From positions 186,001 to 250,000 of the forward strand of contig CAIMDB010000028.1 of assembly GCA_903839675.1 (NCBI GenBank): DNA of 64,000 nucleotides, in the 5' to 3' direction. How positions within the stretch are numbered: the stretch's first letter is position 1; the number at the start of each line of letters is the position of its first letter. The DNA comes from an uncultured Sphingomonadales bacterium. Lineage in GTDB: Bacteria > Pseudomonadota > Alphaproteobacteria > Sphingomonadales > Sphingomonadaceae. Shown here one piece after another: positions 18,508 to 27,480 of this stretch. Position numbers and translations under genes: made by a program. Below the pieces are notes generated by a model. That model was given only the letters and a program-made list of their open reading frames with translations, was not told the DNA's origin and made no database searches.

Positions 18508-19159
18508 CCGCCTCATCCACAGACTTGCGGTTGGACACGACGGCGTTCGCGGGGAAGCTTTCATCCGGGTAACCCATGGCGACGCACTTCATGATCACCT
18601 GATCTTCCCGGATGCGTGCATGTTCGCGCACAACGGGGGACTGCATGATGCCTTGGCTGTTGATGACGCAGCCCAGCCCACGCGACCAAGCGGCATTGAC
18701 CAAGGCTGTGGTCACTGCCCCGCAATCGAACGGCGCATCATCGCTGCCGTGCAGGCTGCGGTCATAGGTGATGACGATAGAGACCGGCGCGTCAAACTGA
18801 CGGAAGCCGCGCAAGACCCAATCGGTCCGGCCTTCCTTGTCTTCGCGTTCAATGCCCATGGCGCTGAACAGCTGCTTGGCGACCTCAACCTGCCGCTCCC
18901 GATGTTGGCCGGCAAAGGCCTCTCCAAGGCGGAATTCGCGCGAGTGGGGCACGCCGGCCAGATTGCGCTCTGTATTGCCCTGCCGGATGCGGTCGAGCGG
19001 TTCGCCCGAGAGCACGGTGAAGTTCCAGGGTTGGCAGTTCATGGACGAGGGCGAGCGCATCGCGATCTCGATAACTTCCCGGATCAGCGCCTTGGGAACG
19101 GGATCTTTCTTGAACCCGCGAATGCTTCGGCGCCCCAGCACCACATCATCATATTCCAT
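18482..19159 (-). CDS. Nitroreductase family protein
   Basis: A 225-residue FMN-dependent oxidoreductase. The FMN-binding RRSIRGFKKDPV and the RSPSSMNCQPWNFTVLSG segment are characteristic, as is the C-terminal GYPDESFPAN. Members reduce nitro compounds, quinones or flavins with NAD(P)H; the physiological substrate is unknown. The start at 19159 is preferred over 19219 because AGGGGA lies seven bases before it. It converges on the PepSY gene, the two coding ends overlapping by 26 bases. Confidence 0.9.
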   Translation of the reverse strand: MEYDDVVLGRRSIRGFKKDPVPKALIREVIEIAMRSPSSMNCQPWNFTVLSGEPLDRIRQGNTERNLAGVPHSREFRLGEAFAGQHRERQVEVAKQLFSAMGIEREDKEGRTDWVLRGFRQFDAPVSIVITYDRSLHGSDDAPFDCGAVTTALVNAAWSRGLGCVINSQGIMQSPVVREHARIREDQVIMKCVAMGYPDESFPANAVVSNRKSVDEAVTFLGFDD

Positions 19160-19259
19160 GTAACGTCCCCTGCCTGACCTGTTTTCTATTGGTAGGTTCC
19201 ATCGGCCGGACAGGGGCATCAGGTCAATTGATAAAGGTGCCAGTCGGACGGAGCAGCAG

Positions 19260-20930
19260 TCAGAGACCGAGACTGACCGACAGATTGATGCGCGGGTCTT
19301 TGCTTTCGCCGTGCGTTGGGTCCGCGTTCAGCGGATAGGCGGCCTCGATGCCGAGTTCGGCCTTGCCCTTGCCAAAGCGCAAGCCGGAACCAACCGAGTA
19401 AAGCGACCCGCTGCCAAAGCCGCCTGCCTTATTTGTCACATAGCCGCCATCGACAAAGCCATAGGCCTGCACCCAATCCAGCCCGGGGATCAGATCCTCA
19501 TAGCGACGACGCAGTTCGATAGACCCCAGCACGCCTTGGTCCCCAAAGCGCTGGGAGAAATCATAGGCTCGTCCAAAGGAGGTGCCGCCGATGCCGATTT
19601 CCTGCGCCGCGAGGAGGGGTGCTGAGGCGAGTTGGGAAACAACCGACAGTTTGAGCGTTGTCTGCCGGTCCAGATTCGTCCGCCAAAACGCCCAGCCGCT
19701 GAATTTGGTAAATTTCCCACTCGCATCAAAGCGCGATGTCAGAAAATCGCCCGGCTTGGTCGCGCCAAACAGATCAAGGCCCTGCGCTATCGAGACGCCA
19801 GCCGCCAATTGGCCGCTGGTCAAACGCATATTGCCCCAAGCTGACACAGTGAGCGTGACGATGTCATCCCGCGTCGTCGCGATGCCGATCAAGTCCTGCG
19901 CCACCGACAGATAGGCAAGTTCTGCGGCAACCGAGACATTGGCCTTCATGGACCGTACAACCGGATAGCTTATCTGGCCGGCCAGATAAGAGCTCTTCGC
20001 CTTGGTTTCGATCGCACTCAAATCCGGGTCTGGCCGGGTGCGTCCTGTGGCAGCGGATATCGAAGCGGAAAGACCGCTATCGCCAATGCGCCGCTCATAT
20101 TGGACCGAGACAAAGGCGAGTTCCTTTGGGTCAATCGGGGTGGAGACGGTATTGACCGTCAGATTGTCCCCTTCCTCCAACAGGTCGGACAGTTCCATCG
20201 ACAGGCGCGCGCGCACCCGCCCGATGCCAGTCGAACCTGAGTTGTCAGCCTCCACTTTCCCCCGCCAGGTCTTGCGGCTGACCTCCACATGCAGGACGCC
20301 GCGCTTGCCCTCGCGTGCAAATCGGGTTTGGCCGACTGATAGGCCCGGCAAGTCCGCCGCTGTCAGAAGCACCCGTTCCAGTTCCTGCCGTCGCACCGCA
20401 CGTCCGGCGAGCGATTGGAGCAAGCGAGCCAGCCGCGCATTAGAGGTCCCTTCGATCCGCACCTCATCCACCCGACCTTCATCCAGCTGGACGCGGACAA
20501 CGCCCATCCGGATCGATTGGGGCGGCACCATAGCGCTTGCGAACACCAAACCTTCATCACGGGCACGGTCGGCGATAGCGCGCGCCAATCTCTCCAATCC
20601 GGATGTATCCAGCTCCTGTCCGACGAAGCTGTCGACCACAGATGAGAACTGCGTGGGAGACAGTATCTCCAGCCCTTCAATCTGGACCGCACCCACCATG
20701 ACGGCCCCAGTTGTGGCGACCGCAACCGACGCTTTGCTTTCTACAACCGTTGGTGCAACCTTATCTTTCGACTTTCGGACAGGCTGATCTTTCATCAGCA
20801 TTTCGCGGCCAAGCGTGGATGCCGGGTCCGGCGTTTCTGCGCGCACGGCGGCCGCGCCGAACGGAAGCCCGGCCCAACTGCCTGCAAGCAAAAGAAAAGT
20901 CGTTCGCGTCCCCCGCATAGAAGATCGCAA
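19260..20930 (-). CDS. TpsB/ShlB family outer-membrane transporter (two-partner secretion)
   Basis: A 556-residue Omp85-superfamily protein with a signal peptide, a linker, POTRA domains (first near residues 78-150, starting VQIEGLEILSPTQF; second near 150-220) and a C-terminal 16-strand type barrel. Near the end it has YGFVDGGYVTNKAGGF and a terminal INLSVSLGL. TpsB proteins secrete large beta-helical TpsA exoproteins. No TpsA gene (hemagglutinin-like) lies in this window, which is unusual since partners are normally adjacent. The gene diverges from the FecR gene across 152 bases. Confidence 0.88.
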   Translation of the reverse strand: MRSSMRGTRTTFLLLAGSWAGLPFGAAAVRAETPDPASTLGREMLMKDQPVRKSKDKVAPTVVESKASVAVATTGAVMVGAVQIEGLEILSPTQFSSVVDSFVGQELDTSGLERLARAIADRARDEGLVFASAMVPPQSIRMGVVRVQLDEGRVDEVRIEGTSNARLARLLQSLAGRAVRRQELERVLLTAADLPGLSVGQTRFAREGKRGVLHVEVSRKTWRGKVEADNSGSTGIGRVRARLSMELSDLLEEGDNLTVNTVSTPIDPKELAFVSVQYERRIGDSGLSASISAATGRTRPDPDLSAIETKAKSSYLAGQISYPVVRSMKANVSVAAELAYLSVAQDLIGIATTRDDIVTLTVSAWGNMRLTSGQLAAGVSIAQGLDLFGATKPGDFLTSRFDASGKFTKFSGWAFWRTNLDRQTTLKLSVVSQLASAPLLAAQEIGIGGTSFGRAYDFSQRFGDQGVLGSIELRRRYEDLIPGLDWVQAYGFVDGGYVTNKAGGFGSGSLYSVGSGLRFGKGKAELGIEAAYPLNADPTHGESKDPRINLSVSLGL

Positions 20931-21082
20931 CTAACGGAAAAGCGTAACATCCGGGTTAAGAGCGGCGCCAAAAGGTTGCAGCATCGTTAGGGATTAATCT
21001 TTGAATTTTATAACCAAATCGGACGTAACCGCATCTCAGGGGAAGTGCGTCGCAAGGCGCATTTGCAAACTGGGGGCATATT

Positions 21083-22588
21083 ATGTCGATTGCACGTGGA
21101 ACATTGTTGGTCGTGTCGCTGATGGCGAGCGGCGCTGCTTATGCAGGAACGCCGGGTTGGTCAGTCTCAGAAGTCAGCGGGCCTGTTTTTGTCGGAAAGC
21201 CCGGTCTTTCGAAGACAAGCACGGTGACACGCGGCGCCGCACTGTCTGCGGGCGACATCGTCAGCACCGGCAAAGGCGGGCGCGCTGTTATTGTGCGCGG
21301 CGGCGAATATCTGACTGTTGCGCCCAATACGCAGCTGCAGCTGACCGAACCCAAGGCCGGGGCGTTCACGCAGATCGTCCAGTCCTTTGGCAATGTTGTC
21401 TTCAAGATCCAGAAGAAGACCACACCGCACTTCCAAGTGAAAACACCCTATCTGGCAGCCGTCGTGAAGGGCACGACCTTCAGCGTCACGGTGACCCCGG
21501 CTGGCGCATCGGTGCAGGTCACCGAAGGGCTGGTGCAAGTTGCCTCTCTTGATGGGCTCGCCTCACGCTTTGTCTCGCCTGGCGAAATCGGGATGATTTC
21601 AGCCTCTGCGCCCGGCCAGTTGTCCGTTCTGGGCACGCCCAGCGCGCCTTCAGGTGGCGCCGCCGTCATCGGCGCAGCGCCGGTCGCCGACGCACCAACG
21701 TCGGAGACCTCGACAGAGCCGGCTGCCGCCCCCGTATCAGACGTCGCAGAAGTCCGGATCGCCAGCCCGATTGGCGAAGGCAGCGTGAACCTTGCCGCGC
21801 AAACGGGTGGCATTGTCAGCGGCAATTCCAGCCTTGCGCAGGCGGCTATTGTGGAAGCTGTCGCTGTCGAGACACCTGTCGCGACCAACACATCGGCACG
21901 TGCTGACGTCAGCGTTGCCGTTGCAGATGCAACTGCACCGGAAGCAGCGCCGCCTGCCTTAGAAACGCCAGCAAATCTTCTCGCCGAAGCACCGGCTTCG
22001 CCGCCGACACCGCCAGCTGTTTCCGATGTCGTGGCGCAACCACCCGTCGAAGTCGCCGTGGCAACTGCGCCGCCAGTCGAGGTCGCCGTGCTCACCGCAC
22101 CGCCAGTCGAGCAGGCCTTGCCGCCTGTGGAGCTGCCCGTCGAGGTGGCCGTGGTCACCGCACCGCCAGCCGAGCAGGCCTTGCCGCCTGTCGAACTGCC
22201 CGTCGAGGTCGCAGTCGTCACAGGACCACCCGTCGACCTGCCGTCGGCGCCTGTGCCCCCGACGCAGGTTACGCCTGAAGCGACAACGCCTGTCCTCGTG
22301 GCCGTCAGCAACAGCCCGGCCCCGGTTGACGGCGGCGCAAATCCCACGCCTCCGGCGTCCGTTGCTGCCGTGAACAACGCAAACCCGAATTCTGCCGTCG
22401 GCAACAAAACGCCTGACGCTGAAACGCCTCACATTAACAACGGGAACAGCTCTGAGACTAAGGATACCGCAGTTGCCGCCAACGCGACGGGAAAGAAGAA
22501 CAACGAAAACCCACTGAGCTTGTCAGACCTTCTCAAGCGAATTCAAATCGCCGCCCAGCAACTTGCTGCCAGCCGCAAAGGGCACTGA
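21083..22588 (+). CDS. FecR domain protein with long Pro/Val/Glu-rich repeat region
   Basis: A 501-residue exported protein: signal peptide (residues 1-22, cleavage after AYA), then a FecR domain at about 40-165 (GDIVSTGKGGRAVIVRGG, FQVKTPYLAAVVKGTTFSV, VQVTEGLVQVAS). A low-complexity region rich in Ala, Pro, Val and Glu follows, with 21-residue repeats at about residues 332-373, then an Asn-rich stretch and a basic C-terminus (LLKRIQIAAQQLAASRKGH). There is no N-terminal anti-sigma domain, so this is not a classic iron-signalling FecR. The CHASE2-EAL gene follows after 46 bases. It may act as a periplasmic or surface partner for that sensor or the divergent TpsB. Confidence 0.88.
   Translation: MSIARGTLLVVSLMASGAAYAGTPGWSVSEVSGPVFVGKPGLSKTSTVTRGAALSAGDIVSTGKGGRAVIVRGGEYLTVAPNTQLQLTEPKAGAFTQIVQSFGNVVFKIQKKTTPHFQVKTPYLAAVVKGTTFSVTVTPAGASVQVTEGLVQVASLDGLASRFVSPGEIGMISASAPGQLSVLGTPSAPSGGAAVIGAAPVADAPTSETSTEPAAAPVSDVAEVRIASPIGEGSVNLAAQTGGIVSGNSSLAQAAIVEAVAVETPVATNTSARADVSVAVADATAPEAAPPALETPANLLAEAPASPPTPPAVSDVVAQPPVEVAVATAPPVEVAVLTAPPVEQALPPVELPVEVAVVTAPPAEQALPPVELPVEVAVVTGPPVDLPSAPVPPTQVTPEATTPVLVAVSNSPAPVDGGANPTPPASVAAVNNANPNSAVGNKTPDAETPHINNGNSSETKDTAVAANATGKKNNENPLSLSDLLKRIQIAAQQLAASRKGH
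22046..22240 (+). repeat. In-frame tandem repeat inside the FecR gene
   Basis: Two nearly identical 63-base units lie at 22076-22138 and 22139-22201, each coding 21 residues (VEVAVxTAPPxEQALPPVELP). A 30-base short unit (VEVAVATAPP) precedes at 22046 and a partial third copy starts at 22202. The units differ at only a few bases, which suggests recent duplication or slippage. Confidence 0.9.
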
Positions 22589-22634
22589 CCAAGGCGTTAA
22601 CCGGACCTTTTCGGTTGCGCGCTAAAGCGGGGCC

Positions 22635-24998
22635 ATGACCAAATCTGGGGCCTCTGATCAACTGCGAGGAAGCTTCGCCGGCCGCAATTATCTGCGGCCG
22701 GCTTTGCTTCTGGCCGCATTGGTTATGACCGCACTGCTGTCCATTGCGGGGTTGACCCGCCCGCTGGATCTCGGCTTGCGCAGCCTTCAGGATCAAATGC
22801 TGTCACGCCCGGCCTCCGGCACGGTCCATATTGTGGAATTGGACGCACGCAGCATCGCTGTCCTGAAGAAATGGCCATGGCCGCGCAGCACCCATGCCCG
22901 GGCGGTTGACGCCCTTTCAAAGGCAGGTGCGGCCACCATCGTGTTCGACGTCGACTTTTCGTCCACAACCGACCCGGCTGAGGACGCCGCACTCGCCGCC
23001 GCGCTAGAGCGGTCTGCGGCCACCGTTGTCCTGCCCACATTCCGCCAGCAGGCGGGTAACATGGCGCAGGGAACGGTCGAAAGCTTGCCGGCAATCCCAT
23101 TTCGCGATCATGCGTTTCTAGCCTCCGTCAACGTCCACCCGGACCCCGATGGCATCATGCGGCGATACAGCACGGGCACGGTGACGCAGGGCACAGCGCG
23201 CCCTTCGCTCGCCGCCGTGATGAGCAATTATGCGGGCCAAGTGGAACAGAGCTTTCCAATCGATACTGCGATTGAACCTGAAACCATCCCCCGTCACAGC
23301 TTTATAGACTTGATTGAAGGCCGGGTATCTCCAGACGTCTTGCGGGGTAAACAGGTCCTGATCGGCGCGACGGCGATTGAAATGGGCGACCGCTACGTCC
23401 TTCCCAGACACGGGGTTCTGCCGGGCGTCGTTGCACAGGCCATGGCTGCAGAAACTCTGTTGGGAGGTCCCTTACCATTTGAGGCCGGTTGGCTCCCCGC
23501 GTTGATTTTCGTCCTCTTGCCGGCATGGCTGCTCGCCGCAGACCGCCGCCAAGGGCCAAGCCACCTCATTCTCGCAGGAACGGTTGGGACTGTCCTCATC
23601 GCAGCCACAGCCCTTCAGGCGTTTCGGGTCGCCGATCTGGATACCGCTGCGGCCCTGATCTTCCTCGCAATTCTGGCGGGCATGGTTTCGTTGCTGCGCT
23701 TCACAAGACAGCTGCATCAGGCCCGCTTTGCCGATGCAAGCTCCGGCCTGCCCAATGAACGGCAGCTGCTCGTCGACCTGCAGCAACAGGATGAGGCCTT
23801 TGTCGTCGTCCTGCGCATTGGGCAGAGCGATGGCATGTTGGCCATGCTGGATGATGATATGCGCCGCCTGCTGCTGCATGAAATCGTGCAGCGCATGGTG
23901 CCCGTCTCGGGCGGTGCCAAAGCCTATAGCCTCGACGCCAGCCGCATCGCTTGGCTGTTTTCGCAAGACAGTGCCCGTTCGCTTCAAACCCAATTGGAAG
24001 GTGCCGCCACCTTGTTCGTAGCGCCCCTCTTGCTGGGATCGCGTCTGCAGGTCGTCTCCCCTGCCTTCGGTTTTGCAGATTATCAGGTCACCCGGCATTC
24101 GCCTCAGACATCCTTGGCCAATGCGTCGCTTGCAGCGGCCCGTGCGGCCGAAAGCGGTGTGCGCGCGCTCCGCTTTGTGGATGCGCTGCGCGAACATGCC
24201 GGTTACGAACAAAGGATATTGGCCGACATTGGTCCAGCGCTTGCGCGCAAGGAACTCCACATGGCCTTCCAGCCCAAGTGGTCCATATCGCAAGGCCGTG
24301 TCTGCGGCTTTGAAGCCCTGATCCGGTGGACGCATCCGGACCTTGGGCGGATCATGCCAGACCAGTTTATTACTGTGCTGGAAAATGCAGGGCGTATCGA
24401 TGAACTGACGCTCTATGCCATTGATGCCTGCGTGGCGCAGCTGCGTGTCTGGCATTCCGAAGGGCATGATCTGGGCGTCGCCGTCAACATCTCGGCCGGG
24501 CTGCTGTCTGACACGCATTTTGCCGAAGAAAGCCTTCGCCGGGTGACGGCACTTGGCCCGCTGGCAACGCATCTGACCTTCGAAATCACCGAAACCGTGG
24601 CATTTGAGGAAACAGGTGCCGCTGCTGACCTGCTCCGCAGTCTTCGAGAACTTGGCCTGCGTGTCTCCGTTGACGATTATGGCACCGGCCAGTCGACGCT
24701 CAGCTATCTCAAGGCGTTTCCGGCGAATGAGATCAAGGTCGATAAGGGCTTTGTGATGCGGATGGTGCAAAGCCCCAGCGACCAGATTCTGGTGCGGTCC
24801 ACCATCGAGCTGGCGCACGAACTCGGCTTTACAGTTGTCGCCGAAGGGGTGGAGGACACAGCGACCTTGGCGCTGTTGACTCGCTATGGATGCGACGTTG
24901 CGCAGGGTTGGTGCATCGGACGCCCGGTTCCGGTGGAGGAGATTGATATCGGCGGCATCAATGAGCGGATGCGCCGCGACCTCAAGATGGTGGCCTAG
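22635..24998 (+). CDS. CHASE2 sensor with degenerate GGDEF and intact EAL domain
   Basis: A 787-residue membrane signalling protein. An N-terminal helix (about 20-40) is followed by a periplasmic CHASE2 domain (about 45-270; WPWPRSTHARAVDAL and VFDVDFSS are typical), three helices (about 280-355), a GGDEF-like region without the GGDEF motif (starts SSGLPNERQLLVDL), and an EAL domain (about 535-780). The EAL domain keeps the catalytic set: FEALIRW, AVNIS, EITET, VDDYGTG, IKVDKGF, VAEGVED and QGWCIGRP. It should therefore hydrolyse cyclic-di-GMP. The ligand sensed is unknown. It follows the FecR gene and probably shares its operon. Confidence 0.93.
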   Translation: MTKSGASDQLRGSFAGRNYLRPALLLAALVMTALLSIAGLTRPLDLGLRSLQDQMLSRPASGTVHIVELDARSIAVLKKWPWPRSTHARAVDALSKAGAATIVFDVDFSSTTDPAEDAALAAALERSAATVVLPTFRQQAGNMAQGTVESLPAIPFRDHAFLASVNVHPDPDGIMRRYSTGTVTQGTARPSLAAVMSNYAGQVEQSFPIDTAIEPETIPRHSFIDLIEGRVSPDVLRGKQVLIGATAIEMGDRYVLPRHGVLPGVVAQAMAAETLLGGPLPFEAGWLPALIFVLLPAWLLAADRRQGPSHLILAGTVGTVLIAATALQAFRVADLDTAAALIFLAILAGMVSLLRFTRQLHQARFADASSGLPNERQLLVDLQQQDEAFVVVLRIGQSDGMLAMLDDDMRRLLLHEIVQRMVPVSGGAKAYSLDASRIAWLFSQDSARSLQTQLEGAATLFVAPLLLGSRLQVVSPAFGFADYQVTRHSPQTSLANASLAAARAAESGVRALRFVDALREHAGYEQRILADIGPALARKELHMAFQPKWSISQGRVCGFEALIRWTHPDLGRIMPDQFITVLENAGRIDELTLYAIDACVAQLRVWHSEGHDLGVAVNISAGLLSDTHFAEESLRRVTALGPLATHLTFEITETVAFEETGAAADLLRSLRELGLRVSVDDYGTGQSTLSYLKAFPANEIKVDKGFVMRMVQSPSDQILVRSTIELAHELGFTVVAEGVEDTATLALLTRYGCDVAQGWCIGRPVPVEEIDIGGINERMRRDLKMVA

Positions 24999-25103
24999 CC
25001 GTAGCGTCACCCCCAAAGGTCATATCGACCTGATGCAAATGCCGATTGACAGCAGGGCCGAGACCCTTTTTCACATTGGGAAACCAAATGAAGAGGATGC
25101 GGC

Positions 25104-26198
25104 ATGAACTTCCAGTTTTCCGAAGAAGCAGAAGCCCTGCGCGAACAGGCGCGGCGCTTTCTTGAAGATAAATCGGGGCATGACAAAGCCCGCGCAGTGA
25201 TGGAATCAGGCGTTAGCCACGATGCCGCTTTGTGGGCTGAGATCGTGAGTCTCGGCTGGACGGCGCTTCGTATCCCGGAAGAACATGGCGGGCTTGGCCT
25301 GTCGGTTCTGGAACTGTGCGTGCTGGCCGAAGAAATTGGCCGCGTCGTGGCCCCCGTTCCCTTCACCTCCTCTGTTCTGCTTGCAACCGAAGCGCTGATC
25401 GCCGCGGGCACAGACGCGCAGAAGGCCAAGTGGCTGCCCAAGCTCGCCGATGGCTCGGCCATCGGTGCTGTCGCCCTTGCCGAAGGCACAGCGACACCCG
25501 GCCTGCGCTCCAGCCTGAAGATCGCGGGCGGCACGGCGACAGGCGTGAAGGTGCCCGTGCAGGATGCCGCCGCTGCGGACTTCCTCATCCTCTCCGGTCC
25601 GGATGGTCTCTATCTTGTTGAGACCAAGGCGCCGGGCGTGACCATCGCTGCAGTTGAAACCATTGACCTTGTCCGCCGCTCCTCGCGCGTGACGTTGCAG
25701 GATGCCCCTGTTGAAGCACTCGACGGTGGTCAGGCTGCACTGGACAAGTTCCTTCAATCCTCGGCCGTCCTCCTCGCCTTTGAAGGCGTGGGCGGCGCGG
25801 ACGCCGCGATGGAAATGGCCTTGGCCTATGCGCAAGACCGCGTGGCCTTTGGTCGTAAGATTGCAGGCTATCAGGCGGTCAAGCACCGGCTGGCGGACAT
25901 GTACATCAAGAACCAGTTGGCCCGGTCGCACTCTTATTACGGCGCATGGGCGCTGCTGACAGATGCGCCGGAACTGGTGCAGGCGGCCGCCGGTGCCCGC
26001 CTCGCCGCAATGGACGCGTTCCAATTTGCAGGGGAAGAAAATGTCCAGTTGCATGGCGGCATTGGCTTCACTTGGGAAAGCAATTGCCAGTTCTACTATC
26101 GCCGGGCGCGTCTGTTGACGCTGACGCTCGGTGCCAAATCACATTGGTCTGACGTGCTTGTGCGCTCGCTTGAGCAGCGCAACGCATTGGCCGCTTAA
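25104..26198 (+). CDS. Acyl-CoA dehydrogenase family protein, subunit of a likely heteromeric enzyme
   Basis: A 364-residue acyl-CoA dehydrogenase with the N-terminal helical domain (FSEEAEALREQARRFLEDK), a beta domain and a C-terminal helical domain (LQLHGGIGFTWE-type, here VQLHGGIGFTWESNCQFYY). The end lacks the usual catalytic Glu segment of medium-chain enzymes. This short form with GGIGFTWE resembles one half of the two-gene dehydrogenases known from steroid and other bulky acyl-CoA degradation. The partner starts 11 bases after its stop. The substrate here is not determined. Confidence 0.88.
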   Translation: MNFQFSEEAEALREQARRFLEDKSGHDKARAVMESGVSHDAALWAEIVSLGWTALRIPEEHGGLGLSVLELCVLAEEIGRVVAPVPFTSSVLLATEALIAAGTDAQKAKWLPKLADGSAIGAVALAEGTATPGLRSSLKIAGGTATGVKVPVQDAAAADFLILSGPDGLYLVETKAPGVTIAAVETIDLVRRSSRVTLQDAPVEALDGGQAALDKFLQSSAVLLAFEGVGGADAAMEMALAYAQDRVAFGRKIAGYQAVKHRLADMYIKNQLARSHSYYGAWALLTDAPELVQAAAGARLAAMDAFQFAGEENVQLHGGIGFTWESNCQFYYRRARLLTLTLGAKSHWSDVLVRSLEQRNALAA

Positions 26199-26209
26199 GG
26201 AGAGACGAC

Positions 26210-27439
26210 ATGGATTTCGAAGACACCGCAGAAGAAGCCGCCTACCGCGCCAAGGTCAAAGCCTGGCTCGATGCCAATAAGGACGCGATCCAGCAGGAAG
26301 ATTATTCCAGCCGGGCAGAATCCGTGGCAGCCGCCAAGCGCTGGCAGGCCCGTAAATATGAAGCCGGTTTTGTCGGCATCACCTGGCCGAAGGCCGTTGG
26401 TGGTCAGGGCGGAACCCCGATGCAGCAGATCATCTTCAATCAGGAAGAAGCCAAGTTTAATGCGCCGACGGGCCTTTATGCCATCGGCCTTGGCATGTGC
26501 ATCCCGACCGTGTTCAGCCACGGCCTGACACCCGATATCGCCCAGCGCTATGTTCCGGTCGCCATGAAGGGCGAAGAAGTCTGGTGCCAGCTCTTTTCCG
26601 AACCCGCTGCAGGCTCTGACTTGGCCGGCATCCGCACGCGTGCGGAACGGGATGGTGATGAATGGGTGATCAACGGCCAGAAGGTCTGGACATCGGGCGC
26701 CCATCTGTCCGACTTCGGCATTGTCGTCACCCGCACTGACCCAAGCGTGCCCAAGCATAAGGGCCTGACGATGTTCATCGTCGACATGAAGGCGCCCGGC
26801 ATGGAAGTGCGCCCGATCAAGCAGATGTCGGGCGGCAGCGAGTTTAACGAAGTTTTCTTCACCGATGTCCGCGTCAAGGATACGCACCGTCTGGGTGCCG
26901 TGGGCGAAGGCTGGAAGGTCTCGCTGACGACGCTGATGCACGAACGTCTCGCCGTCGGCGGCAAGCCTGCCAGCGCGCCGGGCGTGAAGGAAATGATCGA
27001 ACTCGCCAAGTCTATCGATCTGGCCGAAGGCAATGCGCTTGAACAGAGCCATGTCCGCCAGCGGATTGCGGATGCCTATATCGCAGACCGCGGCATTTCG
27101 CTGACCAGCATGCGGACCATCTCGGCGCTGTCTTCGGGCCGCACACCGGGTCCGGAATCATCCATCTCCAAGGTGGTCGTTGCGAAAACCATGCAGGACA
27201 TTGGCGCCTTTGCTTCTGACCTGTGTGAAGGCGCGGGGCTCCTGATGGGTGAAGACTCACCCAACATCCCGCATCTCTCGCGCTTCCAGACGAGCTATAT
27301 CGGCGCGGCCGGTCTGCGTATTGCAGGTGGCACGGATGAAATCCTGCGCAACATCATCGCAGAGCGCGTGCTTGGCCTGCCGGGCGAAATCCGGCCGGAT
27401 AAGGACATCCCGTTCAGCGAAGCCGCAAAGCTCGGCTAA
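26210..27439 (+). CDS. Acyl-CoA dehydrogenase, partner subunit
   Basis: A 409-residue acyl-CoA dehydrogenase with the FAD-contacting motifs CQLFSEPAAGSDLAGIRTRA and VINGQKVWTSGA and the C-terminal RIAGGTDEILRNIIAERVLG. The medium-chain type catalytic Glu (YEGT) is replaced by AGGT, so the base must lie elsewhere, as in the steroid-type paired enzymes. It sits 11 bases after a second, shorter acyl-CoA dehydrogenase gene, and the two probably form one mixed enzyme. GGAGA before its ATG provides a ribosome site. A strong terminator follows. Confidence 0.92.
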   Translation: MDFEDTAEEAAYRAKVKAWLDANKDAIQQEDYSSRAESVAAAKRWQARKYEAGFVGITWPKAVGGQGGTPMQQIIFNQEEAKFNAPTGLYAIGLGMCIPTVFSHGLTPDIAQRYVPVAMKGEEVWCQLFSEPAAGSDLAGIRTRAERDGDEWVINGQKVWTSGAHLSDFGIVVTRTDPSVPKHKGLTMFIVDMKAPGMEVRPIKQMSGGSEFNEVFFTDVRVKDTHRLGAVGEGWKVSLTTLMHERLAVGGKPASAPGVKEMIELAKSIDLAEGNALEQSHVRQRIADAYIADRGISLTSMRTISALSSGRTPGPESSISKVVVAKTMQDIGAFASDLCEGAGLLMGEDSPNIPHLSRFQTSYIGAAGLRIAGGTDEILRNIIAERVLGLPGEIRPDKDIPFSEAAKLG

Positions 27440-27446
27440 AACATCA

Positions 27447-27477
27447 GGGTCGCCGCGCGCCACGCGGCGGCCCTTTT
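27447..27477 (+). terminator. Intrinsic terminator after the acyl-CoA dehydrogenase pair
   Basis: 27447-27457 pairs with 27463-27473 over 11 bases (one G-T pair) around a five-base loop, followed by TTTT. The hairpin lies right after the stop at 27439 and just before the convergent anti-sigma gene end, so it could also stop transcription from that side. Confidence 0.85.
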
Positions 27478-27480
27478 CAT

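Noticed and set aside
20992-20999. GATTAATC palindrome between the TpsB and FecR genes
   Set aside because: Only eight bases and AT-rich; likely to occur by chance in a promoter region.
23472-25016. 514-codon frame on the minus strand opposite the CHASE2-EAL gene
   Set aside because: The plus-strand gene has clear catalytic motifs throughout. The antisense product is rich in His, Gln and Arg, as codon shadows are.
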